A stretch of 64,000 nucleotides of DNA from Gemmobacter caeni (GTDB lineage: Bacteria; Pseudomonadota; Alphaproteobacteria; Rhodobacterales; Rhodobacteraceae): the NCBI RefSeq assembly GCF_003054195.1, contig NZ_QBKP01000014.1, forward strand, positions 1 to 64,000, written 5' to 3'. The notes under the pieces are model-generated. The model saw only the letters and a program-made list of their open reading frames with translations. It was not told the origin of the DNA and did not search any database. Below, piece by piece: positions 46,340-55,197 of this stretch. Numbering within the stretch: position 1 is the stretch's first letter; every line of letters starts with the position of its first letter. The position numbers were made by a program, and so were the translations under genes.

Positions 46340-48106
46340 ATGAACCGCTTTATCGTGGCCGTGACGGCCGCAGTGCTGGCCGCCGCCCCGGCGTTTTCGG
46401 GCGTGACGGAGGAAGATCTCGCCAAGGACGCCGAATCGACGGGTGACGTGCTGACCAACGGCATGGGCCGCGACCTCCAGCGCTTCAGCCCGCTGACGAC
46501 GCTGAACAAGGACAATGTGAAGAACCTTGTGCCAGCCTGGGCCTTCTCGTTCGGGGGGGAAAAACAGCGCGGGCAGGAAACGCAGCCGCTCGTCTATGAC
46601 GGGATGATGTATGTGACCGCCTCCTATTCGCGGATTTATGCCGTGGATCTGGCGACCGGCAAGGAAGTCTGGCAATACGACGCCCGCCTGCCCGAGGGCA
46701 TCCTGCCCTGCTGCGACGTCATCAACCGTGGCGCCGCCATCTATGGCGACAATATCTATTTCGGCACGCTGGATGCACGGATCGTCGCACTGAACGCCAA
46801 GACCGGCGACGTGGTCTGGAACAAGAAGATCGCCGACTACAAGGAAGGCTACAGCTATACCGCCGCGCCGCTGGTGGTGAACGGGCTGGTCATCACCGGC
46901 AACTCGGGTGGCGAATTCGGGATCATTGGCGAGGTGCAGGCCCGGGATGCCAATACCGGCGAGCTGGTCTGGACCCGTCCGACCATCGAAGGCAACATGG
47001 GCACCTACATGGGCAAGGAAAGCACCATGACCGGGACGCTCAACGCGACCTGGCCGGGCGACATGTGGAAAACCGGCGGCGGTGCGACCTGGCTTGGCGG
47101 CTCGTATGATATCGAAACCGACACGCTGATCTTCGGGGCAGGCAACCCCGCCCCCTGGAACAGCCACCTGCGCAACGCGGGCACCCCGGTCGAGGGTAAC
47201 AAGGGTGACAATCTCTATGCCGCCTCGCGCATCGGGATGGACCCGAAGACCGGCGAGATCAAATGGCACTTCCAGACCACCCCGCGCGAAGGCTGGGATT
47301 ATGACGGCGTGAACGAGGTCGTGGCCTTCACCGACAAGGATGGCGCGAAGAAATTCGCCACCGCCGACCGGAACGGCTTCTTCTACGTCCTGAACCGCGA
47401 GGACGGGAAGTTCCTGAACGCCTGGCCTTTCGTGAAGGACATCACCTGGGCCAAGGGCATCGACGAGACCGGCCGCCCGATCTTCAACGAAGAGAACCGC
47501 CCCGGCGATCCGTCCAAGGCCGCCGATGGCGCCAAAGGTGAAATGGTCTTTGCCTCGCCTTCGTTCCTTGGCGGCAAGAACTGGATGCCGATGGCCTACA
47601 GCCAGCATACCGGCCTGTTCTACGTTCCCTCGAACGAATGGGGCATGGATATCTGGAACGAGCCGGTCAGCTACAAGAAGGGCGCCGCCTATCTGGGATC
47701 GGGCTTCACCATCAAGCCGAACTACGAAGATCATATCGGCAGCCTGAAGGCCATCGACCCGGCCACCGGCGAATGGAAGTGGGAATACAAGAACGAGGCC
47801 CCGCTTTGGGGTGGCGTGATGACCACGGCCGGCGGTCTGGTGTTCTTCGGGACACCTGAAGGCGAGTTCATCGCGCTGGATGACACCACCGGCGAAAAGC
47901 TGTGGTCGTTCCAGACCGGCTCGGGCATCGTCGGTCAGCCGGTCACCTGGGAAGCCGATGGCGAGCAATATGTCTCGGTCGTGTCGGGCTGGGGTGGCGC
48001 CGTTCCGCTGTGGGGTGGTGAGGTCGCCAAGAAGGTGAACTACCTTAATCAGGGCGGCACGGTCTGGACCTTCCGCCTGCCGAAACAGCTTGCCATGGCG
48101 AACTGA
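46340..48106 (+). CDS. PQQ-dependent alcohol dehydrogenase with lanthanide signature
   Basis: 588 residues, a quinoprotein of the eight-blade propeller type. Signal peptide to about residue 20. Neighbouring cysteines Cys124-Cys125 ([11 protein letters not shown]) form the disulfide ring over PQQ. The catalytic aspartate is in GWDYDGVNE: Asp320, and at +2 Asp322, the extra acid that marks lanthanide-dependent XoxF/ExaF/PedH enzymes instead of the Ala or Ser of calcium types. [20 protein letters not shown] is the usual tryptophan-docking repeat. It oxidises an alcohol in the periplasm and hands electrons to cytochrome c. GGGAGGAAA before ATG. Confidence 0.9.
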   Translation: MNRFIVAVTAAVLAAAPAFSGVTEEDLAKDAESTGDVLTNGMGRDLQRFSPLTTLNKDNVKNLVPAWAFSFGGEKQRGQETQPLVYDGMMYVTASYSRIYAVDLATGKEVWQYDARLPEGILPCCDVINRGAAIYGDNIYFGTLDARIVALNAKTGDVVWNKKIADYKEGYSYTAAPLVVNGLVITGNSGGEFGIIGEVQARDANTGELVWTRPTIEGNMGTYMGKESTMTGTLNATWPGDMWKTGGGATWLGGSYDIETDTLIFGAGNPAPWNSHLRNAGTPVEGNKGDNLYAASRIGMDPKTGEIKWHFQTTPREGWDYDGVNEVVAFTDKDGAKKFATADRNGFFYVLNREDGKFLNAWPFVKDITWAKGIDETGRPIFNEENRPGDPSKAADGAKGEMVFASPSFLGGKNWMPMAYSQHTGLFYVPSNEWGMDIWNEPVSYKKGAAYLGSGFTIKPNYEDHIGSLKAIDPATGEWKWEYKNEAPLWGGVMTTAGGLVFFGTPEGEFIALDDTTGEKLWSFQTGSGIVGQPVTWEADGEQYVSVVSGWGGAVPLWGGEVAKKVNYLNQGGTVWTFRLPKQLAMAN

Positions 48107-48136
48107 CCCCCTCCGGTCGGTCGCTGAAAGGCAAGG

Positions 48137-48164
48137 CGCGCCGCCCCCGTGGGCGGCGCGTTTT
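48137..48164 (+). terminator. Terminator after PQQ dehydrogenase
   Basis: CGCGCCGCCC (48137-48146), loop CCGT, GGGCGGCGCG (48151-48160), TTTT. Confidence 0.9.
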
Positions 48165-48186
48165 GCATTACTGCGACGCTTGACCG

Positions 48187-48240
48187 AATCCGTAACTTAA
48201 ATTACGGATTATCCGAAATATCAATTACGGTTATTTCGGA
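48187..48240. promoter_or_regulatory. Two dyads before the DUF1772-tetR operon
   Basis: AATCCGTAA (48187-48195), six bases, TTACGGATT (48202-48210): perfect nine-base dyad. TCCGAAAT (48212-48219) and ATTTCGGA (48233-48240): perfect eight-base dyad. Both end just before ATG 48247, so they are probable sites for the TetR regulator that is the second gene. Confidence 0.72.
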
Positions 48241-48246
48241 GCCGCC

Positions 48247-48750
48247 ATGCGCAACCTTCCCCTTCTCTGCCTCACCCTCCTTAGCCTTCTGGGCTGCGGC
48301 GCCATCTTTGGCTTCTTCTATGCCTGGAGCGTATCGACCCTGCGCGGGCTGGACCGGATCGAGCCGGAAACCGCCATCGCCGCAATGCAGGCCATGAATG
48401 CCTCGGTACGCAATATAGCCTTCGGCCTTGGCTATTTCGGCACGCCTGTAGCGCTGCTGATCACCCTCGCCACAGCCATGCTGACGCAGGTAAGGGGCGC
48501 GGCCATGGCACTTGCCATCGCGCTGGCCTGCTATGGTCTGGGCGTGACGCTGTTCACCGCACAGGTGAATATCCCGATGAATCAGGCTCTGGCGCAGGTC
48601 AGCCTGCCACTCACCCCGGACCAGGCCGCGCGGATCTGGGCTGATTATTCCGGCCCATGGCAACAGGCCAACCTGCTGCGCTGCATCGCCTCAGGACTTG
48701 CGCTTTTCGCCACGGCGGTATCGCTTGTGCTGGTTACCCGCCGAAGCTGA
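48247..48750 (+). CDS. DUF1772-type membrane protein
   Basis: 167 residues with four membrane helices: LCLTLLSLLGCGAIFGFFYA, then FGLGYFGTPVALLITLATAM, AMALAIALACYGLGVTLF, and IASGLALFATAVSLVLV. The loop with VNIPMNQALAQVS is the signature of the DUF1772/anthrone-oxygenase-like family. Exact activity unknown. It is in an operon with a TetR regulator, 13 bases apart, so it is likely induced by a small ligand. Confidence 0.8.
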   Translation: MRNLPLLCLTLLSLLGCGAIFGFFYAWSVSTLRGLDRIEPETAIAAMQAMNASVRNIAFGLGYFGTPVALLITLATAMLTQVRGAAMALAIALACYGLGVTLFTAQVNIPMNQALAQVSLPLTPDQAARIWADYSGPWQQANLLRCIASGLALFATAVSLVLVTRRS

Positions 48751-48763
48751 ACCGGAGACACCC

Positions 48764-49369
48764 ATGCGCGAAGAGGCCCGCCTGCGCCGCCAGACCCAGA
48801 TCGAGGATGCCGCCTATGCCTTGCTGGAGGAGAAGGGCTACGCCGGGGCCACGATGCAGGCGCTGGCCCGGCGCGCGGGCGCGTCGATGGAAACGCTCTA
48901 CAGCTGGTACGGCGACAAGCCCGGCCTGTTCCGGGCACTGATCGCCCGGAATGCGGAAACGGTGCAGCAGGTGCTGGACGGACAGGCAGGCACCGCCGGA
49001 GCCGCGACGCTGATTGCCGTAGGCGAAAGCCTGCTGGCGCTGCTGACCGGGCCGCGGGCGGTCGCGCTCAATCGCGCAGCGGCAGCCGATGCCACTGGCG
49101 CGCTGGGGGCCGAACTTGCCGCAGGCGGCCGCGCCACGGTCATGCCGCGCATCGCCGATCTGATCGCCCGCATGGCGGCTGCGTGCCAGATCGCCCCCGG
49201 CGACGAAACACCCGAGGCGCTCGCCGACCTCTGGCTGGCCCTGCTGGCAGGGGACCTTCAACTGCGCCGCGTTATCGGCGCCATTCCGGCGCTGAACGAT
49301 ACTGAGTGCAAGGTCCGCGCAGAACGGGCCACCCGGCATCTTCTGCGGCTGTTTCCCCCGGCCCCGTAA
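48764..49369 (+). CDS. TetR-family regulator
   Basis: 201 residues. N-terminal helix-turn-helix: QIEDAAYALLEEKGYAGATM, QALARRAGASMETLYSWYGD, KPGLFRALI, as in all TetR proteins. The ligand domain follows, hydrophobic and Ala-rich (LIAVGESLLALLTGPRAVAL). It probably represses its own operon through the dyads at 48187-48240. CCGGAGA precedes ATG 48764. Confidence 0.87.
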   Translation: MREEARLRRQTQIEDAAYALLEEKGYAGATMQALARRAGASMETLYSWYGDKPGLFRALIARNAETVQQVLDGQAGTAGAATLIAVGESLLALLTGPRAVALNRAAAADATGALGAELAAGGRATVMPRIADLIARMAAACQIAPGDETPEALADLWLALLAGDLQLRRVIGAIPALNDTECKVRAERATRHLLRLFPPAP

Positions 49370-49372
49370 AGC

Positions 49373-50155
49373 TCAGGGCTTGAAGAAGTTTCCGGCACCG
49401 CCGCCCGACAGCACCCGCACCTTCCCCGGTCGCCCTTCGGCAGAGATCGCCTGCCGCAGATCCTCCAGCGGCTTGGCCAGCGATGTGCCCAGCGCAACCT
49501 TGCGCCCCTCAACTTCAGCCTTGGCCGAAACGACCGAAACAACACGCGCGATACCGCCCAGCATCGAAAACACCGGCGCGCCGGACGAGCCGAAATCGAC
49601 ATCGCAGCTCAGCACCAGCATTTCAGGCTTCTGGCCCAGCACCTCGCAGGCATCCTGCATCGACGGCGCTTCAGCCCGGTCCTTCGCATAGGATACGACA
49701 CCGACAGTATCCCCCCGCAGCGGTTGATCCCCGATCCCAAACGGCTCGATCGAAGGCATGCGGATCGGGCGGTCCAGCTGGATCAACGCAAGATCGTGAC
49801 TGACGCGGTCCAGCCGCTCGTCCCCGCCATAGACGAAATCGGGATGCGCAATCGCACGGCGCACACCACGATAGGCTTCGGCCCGGCCATTGCGCCAGCC
49901 CGCGAGAAATTCAATGGTGGTCGGGTCGATGCGGGCGCCGGTCTCCTTGTCGAACAGGCAATGCCCGGCAGTCAGCACCAGATCCGGCGCGATCAGCGTC
50001 CCGGTGCAGAAGCCCCGCCGGCCAAGGTTCAGACGTCCCACCGCATTCCAGCCCCGGCTGTCATCGCCCGTCTGCAAGCTGCGCAAATGGCTGTCCTGCG
50101 CCCCGGCAGGCAGGGCGCACAGCAGCAATAACAGAAGGGCGCGTCGGATCATCAT
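49373..50155 (-). CDS. Secreted trypsin-like serine protease
   Basis: 260 residues. Signal peptide (RRALLLLLLCALPAGAQDS), then the triad: His in VLTAGHCLFD (near residue 68), Asp in SHDLALIQLDRPI, Ser in DVDFGSSGAPVFS (GSSGAP). Cys pairs in TGTLIAPDLVLTAGHC and DACEVLGQK suit the periplasm. It belongs to the V8-like/trypsin group of alphaproteobacterial proteases. Substrate unknown. Four bases from the converging tetR end. Confidence 0.87.
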   Translation of the reverse strand: MMIRRALLLLLLCALPAGAQDSHLRSLQTGDDSRGWNAVGRLNLGRRGFCTGTLIAPDLVLTAGHCLFDKETGARIDPTTIEFLAGWRNGRAEAYRGVRRAIAHPDFVYGGDERLDRVSHDLALIQLDRPIRMPSIEPFGIGDQPLRGDTVGVVSYAKDRAEAPSMQDACEVLGQKPEMLVLSCDVDFGSSGAPVFSMLGGIARVVSVVSAKAEVEGRKVALGTSLAKPLEDLRQAISAEGRPGKVRVLSGGGAGNFFKP

Positions 50156-50211
50156 TCCCCCGGCCTAGCGGCCCCGCAGGGCAATCCTGTGGCCGTATCG
50201 CGGCACACCCC

Positions 50212-51519
50212 TCAGGATTGTGACAAAAGCCCGCCGCTGGCAAGGGCGCGCGGCACCGGACCGCCGGTCGCCCAATCCAGCAATTCGACCGTATGAACCA
50301 CCGGCACCCCGGTTCCCGACCCGATCTGCATCATGCAGCCGATATTGCCCGCCGCGATGATCTGCGGCGCCTTCGCCTCCAGCGTTGCCACCTTGCGGCG
50401 CTTCAACTCAGCCGAAAGTTCGGGCTGCAACAGGTTGTAGGTGCCGGCCGAACCGCAGCACAGATGACTGTCGGCAGGTTCCACCACCTCGAACCCCACG
50501 CGTTTCAGCAGGTCTTTTGGCGCGGTCTTCACCTGTTGCCCGTGTTGCAGCGAACAGGCAGCATGATAGGCCACACGCAGCCCCTTCGGCGCACCCTCGG
50601 GCAGTCCAAGCCTTGCGAGAAGTTCGCTGATGTCCAGCGCCATGGCAGACACCGCCGCCGCATCCCCCGCCAAGGGATCGTTGCGGAACATATGGCCGTA
50701 ATCCTTGACCGTGGTGCCGCAGCCCGAGGTATTGATGACAACCGCATCCAGCCCCGCACCACGCTTTTCCACCATCCAGGCCGCGATATTGGCTCCGGCC
50801 TGCGCATGGCTTTCGCCGCTGCGCCCCATGTGATGCGTCAGCGCCCCGCAGCAACCCATGCCTTTGGCCACAACCACCTCGCACCCCAGCCGGCGCAACA
50901 GCCGGATGGTGGCCTCGTTGATGTCGGTGTTCAGCGCCTTTTGCGCACAGCCCGTCAGCAGCGCCACCCGCATCCGCGCCGCGCCCTGCGCCGCAAACAC
51001 CTGCGGATCGTCATTGCGACTGACCGGAGGCACCTGCTTCGGTGCCATGGCGATCATGGCCCGCAATCGCCGGTCCGGCAGCAGCCGCGCGAAGGGCCGC
51101 GCCATCTTGGCGCCCAGCAGCGCCAGCCGGAACCGCCCCGGATAGGGGATGATCCGGGACAGGAGCCAGCGCAGCGCCCGGTCGTGCCAGGGACGGCGAT
51201 AGGTCTGCTCGATATACTCCCGCGCGTGATCCACCAGATGCATGTAATGCACCCCGCTCGGGCAGGTGGTCATGCAGGCCAGGCAGCTCAGGCAACGGTC
51301 GATATGCTTCACCGTCTGCGCATCGGCAGGCCGCCCGCTTTCCAGCATATCCTTGATCAGGTAGATGCGCCCGCGCGGGCTGTCCAGCTCGTCCCCCAAC
51401 ACCTGATAGGTCGGGCAGGTCGCGGTGCAGAAGCCGCAATGCACACAGGTCCGCAGGATCTGGTTCGCCCGTGCAATGCCGGGATCTTTCAGTTGCTCGG
51501 GGGTAAAGCTCGTCTGCAT
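50212..51519 (-). CDS. glcF: Glycolate oxidase iron-sulfur subunit
   Basis: 435 residues. Two 4Fe-4S ferredoxin clusters: CVHCGFCTATCPTYQ and CLSCLACMTTCPSGV near the N-terminus. Two CCG-type domains follow (MGCCGALTHHMG; HLCCGSAGTYNLLQ). It passes electrons from the flavin subunits to the membrane quinone. Last gene of the leftward glc operon. Confidence 0.93.
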   Translation of the reverse strand: MQTSFTPEQLKDPGIARANQILRTCVHCGFCTATCPTYQVLGDELDSPRGRIYLIKDMLESGRPADAQTVKHIDRCLSCLACMTTCPSGVHYMHLVDHAREYIEQTYRRPWHDRALRWLLSRIIPYPGRFRLALLGAKMARPFARLLPDRRLRAMIAMAPKQVPPVSRNDDPQVFAAQGAARMRVALLTGCAQKALNTDINEATIRLLRRLGCEVVVAKGMGCCGALTHHMGRSGESHAQAGANIAAWMVEKRGAGLDAVVINTSGCGTTVKDYGHMFRNDPLAGDAAAVSAMALDISELLARLGLPEGAPKGLRVAYHAACSLQHGQQVKTAPKDLLKRVGFEVVEPADSHLCCGSAGTYNLLQPELSAELKRRKVATLEAKAPQIIAAGNIGCMMQIGSGTGVPVVHTVELLDWATGGPVPRALASGGLLSQS

Positions 51520-51520
51520 T

Positions 51521-51838
51521 TCAGATCAGTCCCGTCAGATAAAGCCCGGCGCCGGGGATGGCCAGCAGCCCGATCACCACCAGCGGATAAAACCGGGCAG
51601 GCAGAACCTGCCGCAGCGTCTGTGCCAGCCCGGCCAGCGCGATGGCCACACCAAGCGCCATGGCCTGAACCTGCCCCGGCAGGTTTTCCGCCCCCAGAGC
51701 CCGCAGATACAGCACCCCCATTGCCAGCAACGCCAGAAAGCAGCCACCCCAGAAGGGCCAGCCGCGCGGCAGAAGGCACAACAACAGATAGACCACGACC
51801 GGCGGCCCGGCCTGCATTGCCCAGAATGGCAGCGTCAT
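51521..51838 (-). CDS. Small membrane protein in the glc operon
   Basis: 105 residues with three membrane helices (GPPVVVYLLLCLLPRGWPFW; GGCFLALLAMGVLYLRALGA; YPLVVIGLLAIPGAGLYLTG). Starts by ATGA overlap with glcE and ends two bases before glcF. A part in membrane anchoring or transport of glycolate is possible; no family recognised. Confidence 0.7.
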   Translation of the reverse strand: MTLPFWAMQAGPPVVVYLLLCLLPRGWPFWGGCFLALLAMGVLYLRALGAENLPGQVQAMALGVAIALAGLAQTLRQVLPARFYPLVVIGLLAIPGAGLYLTGLI

Positions 51839-52896
51839 GCGAAAACCCCGCGCGGATCGAACTGCAGACGCAGGCGATTGGTCAATGTGGCAATCGTCGG
51901 CGGCTCCTCCGGGCCTGCCACTCCCCCCCGCAGACAGGTTGCATGGCCGGAAAAGGCGCCGAGCCGCCCGACAACATCGCTGCCCGGCGCCATCAGCGCC
52001 CAGACCAGCCCGCCGCCCCAGTCATAGACGACCGCCTCGGCCCCCAGACGCGCCACCACGCCCGGCGCCTCGGAGGGTCGCAGGGACAGCCGCCAAAGAT
52101 CTCCGGGGCGCCCTGCAAGCGCCGTGACATCGCGGATCGCCGCCCAGGGCGAGGCCACCTCCGCCCCCGCACCGTAAGATGCCAGCACCGCGCGCAGCCG
52201 CTCCAGCCTGTAGCGCACCGATCCCTCGAACCCTTCGATCCGCAGGTAAGTCCCCTGCCCCGGCAGATGCGCCGCCCCCGTGACCTCGTAGGGCGATCCC
52301 AGTGCGGCAGACAGCGCCTCCACAGCCTGCGCATCCGACAGCCCGGACAGGCACAGCGTCGCCTCCGTCTCGGGGCGGGGCAGCACCTTCAGGGCCACTT
52401 CGGTCAAGACCCCCAGCCGCCCCCGGCTGCCCGCCAGCAGCTTCACCAGATCATATCCGGTTACGTTCTTCATCACCCGGCCGCCATTGCGGATCACCTC
52501 GCCGCGCCCGTCGACAAAACGCACGCCCAGGCAGAAGTCGCGACAGGCCCCCACCGAAACCCGGCGCGGACCCGAGGCATTTTCGGCCACGACACCCCCC
52601 AGGGTCGAAGTCCCCTCGCGCCCCAGCAGTCCGCGCAGATCCGGCACCTCGAAGGCCAGTCGCTGCCCCTCGGTGGCCAGCAGCGCCTCCAGTTCCGCGA
52701 CCGGCGTCCCCGCCCCGGCCACCAGCGTGAGCGCGCCCGGCTCATACAGCGTGACCCCGTTCAACCCGCCGGTTTCCAGGACCGCTCCCGCAGGCAAAGC
52801 CCCACGCGTGCCGCCGCCACGCACGACCAGCGGCCCCGAGGCCGCCCGGATGATCTCGCAAAGTTCCGCTTCGCTTGCTGGACGCATCTCGTTCAT
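51835..52896 (-). CDS. glcE: Glycolate oxidase FAD subunit E
   Basis: 353 residues, FAD-binding type: PLVVRGGGTRGAL at the start for the dinucleotide, GTSTLGGVVAENASGPRR and CRDFCLGVRFVDGRGEVIRN, then KNVTGYDLVKLLAGSRGRL, a common run in GlcE. It works with GlcD and GlcF to oxidise glycolate to glyoxylate. ATG 52896 used; ATG 52887 also possible. Confidence 0.92.
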   Translation of the reverse strand: MNEMRPASEAELCEIIRAASGPLVVRGGGTRGALPAGAVLETGGLNGVTLYEPGALTLVAGAGTPVAELEALLATEGQRLAFEVPDLRGLLGREGTSTLGGVVAENASGPRRVSVGACRDFCLGVRFVDGRGEVIRNGGRVMKNVTGYDLVKLLAGSRGRLGVLTEVALKVLPRPETEATLCLSGLSDAQAVEALSAALGSPYEVTGAAHLPGQGTYLRIEGFEGSVRYRLERLRAVLASYGAGAEVASPWAAIRDVTALAGRPGDLWRLSLRPSEAPGVVARLGAEAVVYDWGGGLVWALMAPGSDVVGRLGAFSGHATCLRGGVAGPEEPPTIATLTNRLRLQFDPRGVFA

Positions 52897-52964
52897 CTGT
52901 TCAAAAATATCCTCGGGGGGGGGGAGGCCGAAGGCCGTGGGGGAGCAGACAGCCCCCCAGCCTT

Positions 52965-54398
52965 TCAACCCGCGCGACGACTGGCCGTCACCGGCAACGG
53001 AAACACCTTGGCGGGATTGAGCAGCCATTTCGGGTCGAACACATCTTTCACCCGCAACTGCGCCTCCAGATCGGCGGGGCCATACTGCACCGCCATCAGG
53101 TCGCGCTTCTCGATCCCCACGCCATGTTCGCCGGTCAGGCAGCCGCCCACCTCAACACAGAGCTTCAGAATCTCAGCGCCAAGCGCCTCGCATTTCTCCT
53201 GATCGCCCGGCAGATTGGCATTATAGAGGATCAGCGGATGCATGTTGCCGTCCCCGGCATGGAAGACATTGGCCACATCCAGCCCGAAATCACGGCTCAG
53301 CTCGCCAATGCGTTTCAGCACGAAAGGCAGGCTCGACACCGGGATCGTGCCATCAAGGCACATGTAATCATTGATCTGCCCCATGGCGCCAAAAGCCGAT
53401 TTGCGGCCAAGCCAGATGCGTTTCGCCTGGTCGGCATCCGCCGCCTCGCGCAGTTCCACAGGATTGTGCCGCCGGGCGATCTGCATGATCAGGTCAAGCT
53501 GGTGCCGGATCTCGGCCTCCGATCCCTCCACCTCGACAATCAGCAGTGCCTCGCACATCGGATAGCCCGCCCTGGCGAAAGCCTCGCAGGCCTCGATGCA
53601 GGGCCGGTCCATGAATTCGATGGCGACAGGCAGCACGCCCGCCTTGATGATGTCCGACACGCAGGCACCCGCCACTTCGGACGAATCGAATCCCATCAGC
53701 ACCGGCAGCGCGCCCTCGGGCTTGGGCAGGATGCGCAGCGTGGCCTCTGTCACCACACCCAACTGCCCTTCCGAGCCACAGACAACGCCCAGCAAATCCA
53801 GCCCCGGCGCATCCATCCACGGCCCGCCGATCTCGACCACCGTGCCATCCATCAGCACCATGGTCACACCCAGCAGATTATTGGTCGTCACGCCGTATTT
53901 CAGGCAATGCGCCCCGCCCGAGTTCATGGCGATATTGCCCGCAATGGCACAGGCGAGCTGGCTGGAGGGATCGGGGGCGTAGAAGAACCCCGCTTCCTCC
54001 ACTGCGCCCGAAACGCTCAGATTGGTGCGGCCCGACTGCACGCGGATGAAACGGTCCGTGTAGCTGACCTCCAGCACCGCATTCATCCGCGCAACGCCCA
54101 GAATCACGCTGTCCGCAGTGGGCAGCGCCCCGCCCGCCAGCGAGGTGCCCGCACCACGCGGCACCACCGGCACACCTTCGTCATGGCAGATTTTCAGCGC
54201 GGCGGCGACTTCAGTGGTACTGCGCGGCAGGATGGCCGCCAGCGGCGGGCAGCGATAGGCCGACAGCGCATCGCATTCATAGGCGCGCAGTTCATGCAGG
54301 TCATCCACCACCGCATCGGCGGGCAGAACCTCGCGCAGACGCGCGACAATCCGCGCCTTGCGCGACAGGATCGCGGCATCGGGCCTTGGCATATCCAT
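52965..54398 (-). CDS. glcD: Glycolate oxidase FAD subunit D
   Basis: 477 residues. FAD-linked oxidase: GVPVVPRGAGTSLAGGALPT, DPSSQLACAIAGNIAMNSGG (PP-loop), AHCLKYGVTTNNLLG, and at the end GEHGVGIEKRDLM, the GlcD hallmark; VANVFHAGDGNMHPLILY carries conserved histidines. It holds the active flavin. First gene of the operon; GGGAGG before ATG 54398. Confidence 0.95.
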   Translation of the reverse strand: MDMPRPDAAILSRKARIVARLREVLPADAVVDDLHELRAYECDALSAYRCPPLAAILPRSTTEVAAALKICHDEGVPVVPRGAGTSLAGGALPTADSVILGVARMNAVLEVSYTDRFIRVQSGRTNLSVSGAVEEAGFFYAPDPSSQLACAIAGNIAMNSGGAHCLKYGVTTNNLLGVTMVLMDGTVVEIGGPWMDAPGLDLLGVVCGSEGQLGVVTEATLRILPKPEGALPVLMGFDSSEVAGACVSDIIKAGVLPVAIEFMDRPCIEACEAFARAGYPMCEALLIVEVEGSEAEIRHQLDLIMQIARRHNPVELREAADADQAKRIWLGRKSAFGAMGQINDYMCLDGTIPVSSLPFVLKRIGELSRDFGLDVANVFHAGDGNMHPLILYNANLPGDQEKCEALGAEILKLCVEVGGCLTGEHGVGIEKRDLMAVQYGPADLEAQLRVKDVFDPKWLLNPAKVFPLPVTASRRAG

Positions 54399-54412
54399 GG
54401 CAGACCTCCCTG

Positions 54413-54435
54413 ATTGGTAAAAAAGTATAACCAAT
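54413..54435. promoter_or_regulatory. ATTGGT-N11-ACCAAT dyad before glcD
   Basis: ATTGGT (54413-54418) and ACCAAT (54430-54435), just upstream of the glcD ribosome site and of the divergent gene. TTGGT/ACCAA is the wording of GntR-type (GlcC/PdhR) sites, though their spacer is usually shorter. Confidence 0.55.
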
Positions 54436-54477
54436 TTTTGCTTTTGGCAAGCCAAGGCTTTGGTCTATCAACGCCTG

Positions 54478-55197
54478 ATGGACCTGCCGACACTTCTTCT
54501 TCAGTTCTCGACCGCCGACATGCTTGCCGTGGCCTATACGCTGGCCGGGGTGATTGTGCTGCAACTGACCATAGAACGCCCGAATGGGCGGCACCCTTCG
54601 GTCTCGGTCATCATGGCATATTACCGGCGCGACTGGATGCGGGAATTCGTGACCCGGCAGCCGCGCATGTATGATGCCTCGGTGCTGGATGGCTTGCGGC
54701 AGGGCATCACCTTTTACGCCTCGACCTGCATGCTGGCGCTCGGCGGTGGCCTCGCGTTGCTGGGCGATACCGCCCCGCTGGAGGGGCTGGCCGTTGCGTT
54801 TTCCCTGCATGATGATCCGGCGCTGGTGATGAAGGTGAAGATCGTCTTCATCCTGTCCTTCGTGGTGAACGGTTTCCTGAAATTCGTCTGGTCGCACCGG
54901 CTGTTCGGCTATTGCTCGCTTCTGATGGCGTCGGTTCCGAATGATCCGGAGCATCCCGCCGCCTATGACCGCGCCGCCCGCGCCGCCGAGGTGAACATCA
55001 CCGCTGCCAAGAACTATAACCGGGGCCTGCGCTCGGTCTATTTCGCGATCGGCGCTCTGGGCTGGCTGGTCGGGCCCTGGGGGCTGTTCCTGACCATGAC
55101 GGCAACATTCGCCACGCTGATCCGGCGCGAATTCGCCTCGCAGTCGCGTGCGGCCATGCTGCCGCGCCTGTCGGAAGACCCCTCAGACCACCACTGA
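54478..55197 (+). CDS. DUF599 membrane protein
   Basis: 239 residues with four membrane helices: LAVAYTLAGVIVLQLTIE, ITFYASTCMLALGGGLALLG, KIVFILSFVVNGFLKFVWSH and VYFAIGALGWLVGPWGLFLT. Between them lie family runs MAYYRRDWMREFVTRQPRMY and NITAAKNYNRGLRSVYFA. Function unknown. Its last 15 bases overlap the converging amine oxidase gene. Confidence 0.82.
   Translation: MDLPTLLLQFSTADMLAVAYTLAGVIVLQLTIERPNGRHPSVSVIMAYYRRDWMREFVTRQPRMYDASVLDGLRQGITFYASTCMLALGGGLALLGDTAPLEGLAVAFSLHDDPALVMKVKIVFILSFVVNGFLKFVWSHRLFGYCSLLMASVPNDPEHPAAYDRAARAAEVNITAAKNYNRGLRSVYFAIGALGWLVGPWGLFLTMTATFATLIRREFASQSRAAMLPRLSEDPSDHH

Noticed and set aside
46103-47968. A 621-codon open frame opposite the PQQ dehydrogenase
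   Set aside because: Shadow of a well-supported gene on the plus strand; no ribosome site and no family features.
50293-53202. A 969-codon open frame on the plus strand over the glc genes
   Set aside because: It is antisense to glcF, the small membrane gene and glcE, all with clear motifs. Its product is Gln/His/Arg/Pro-rich without domains, as expected of a frame opposite high-GC genes.
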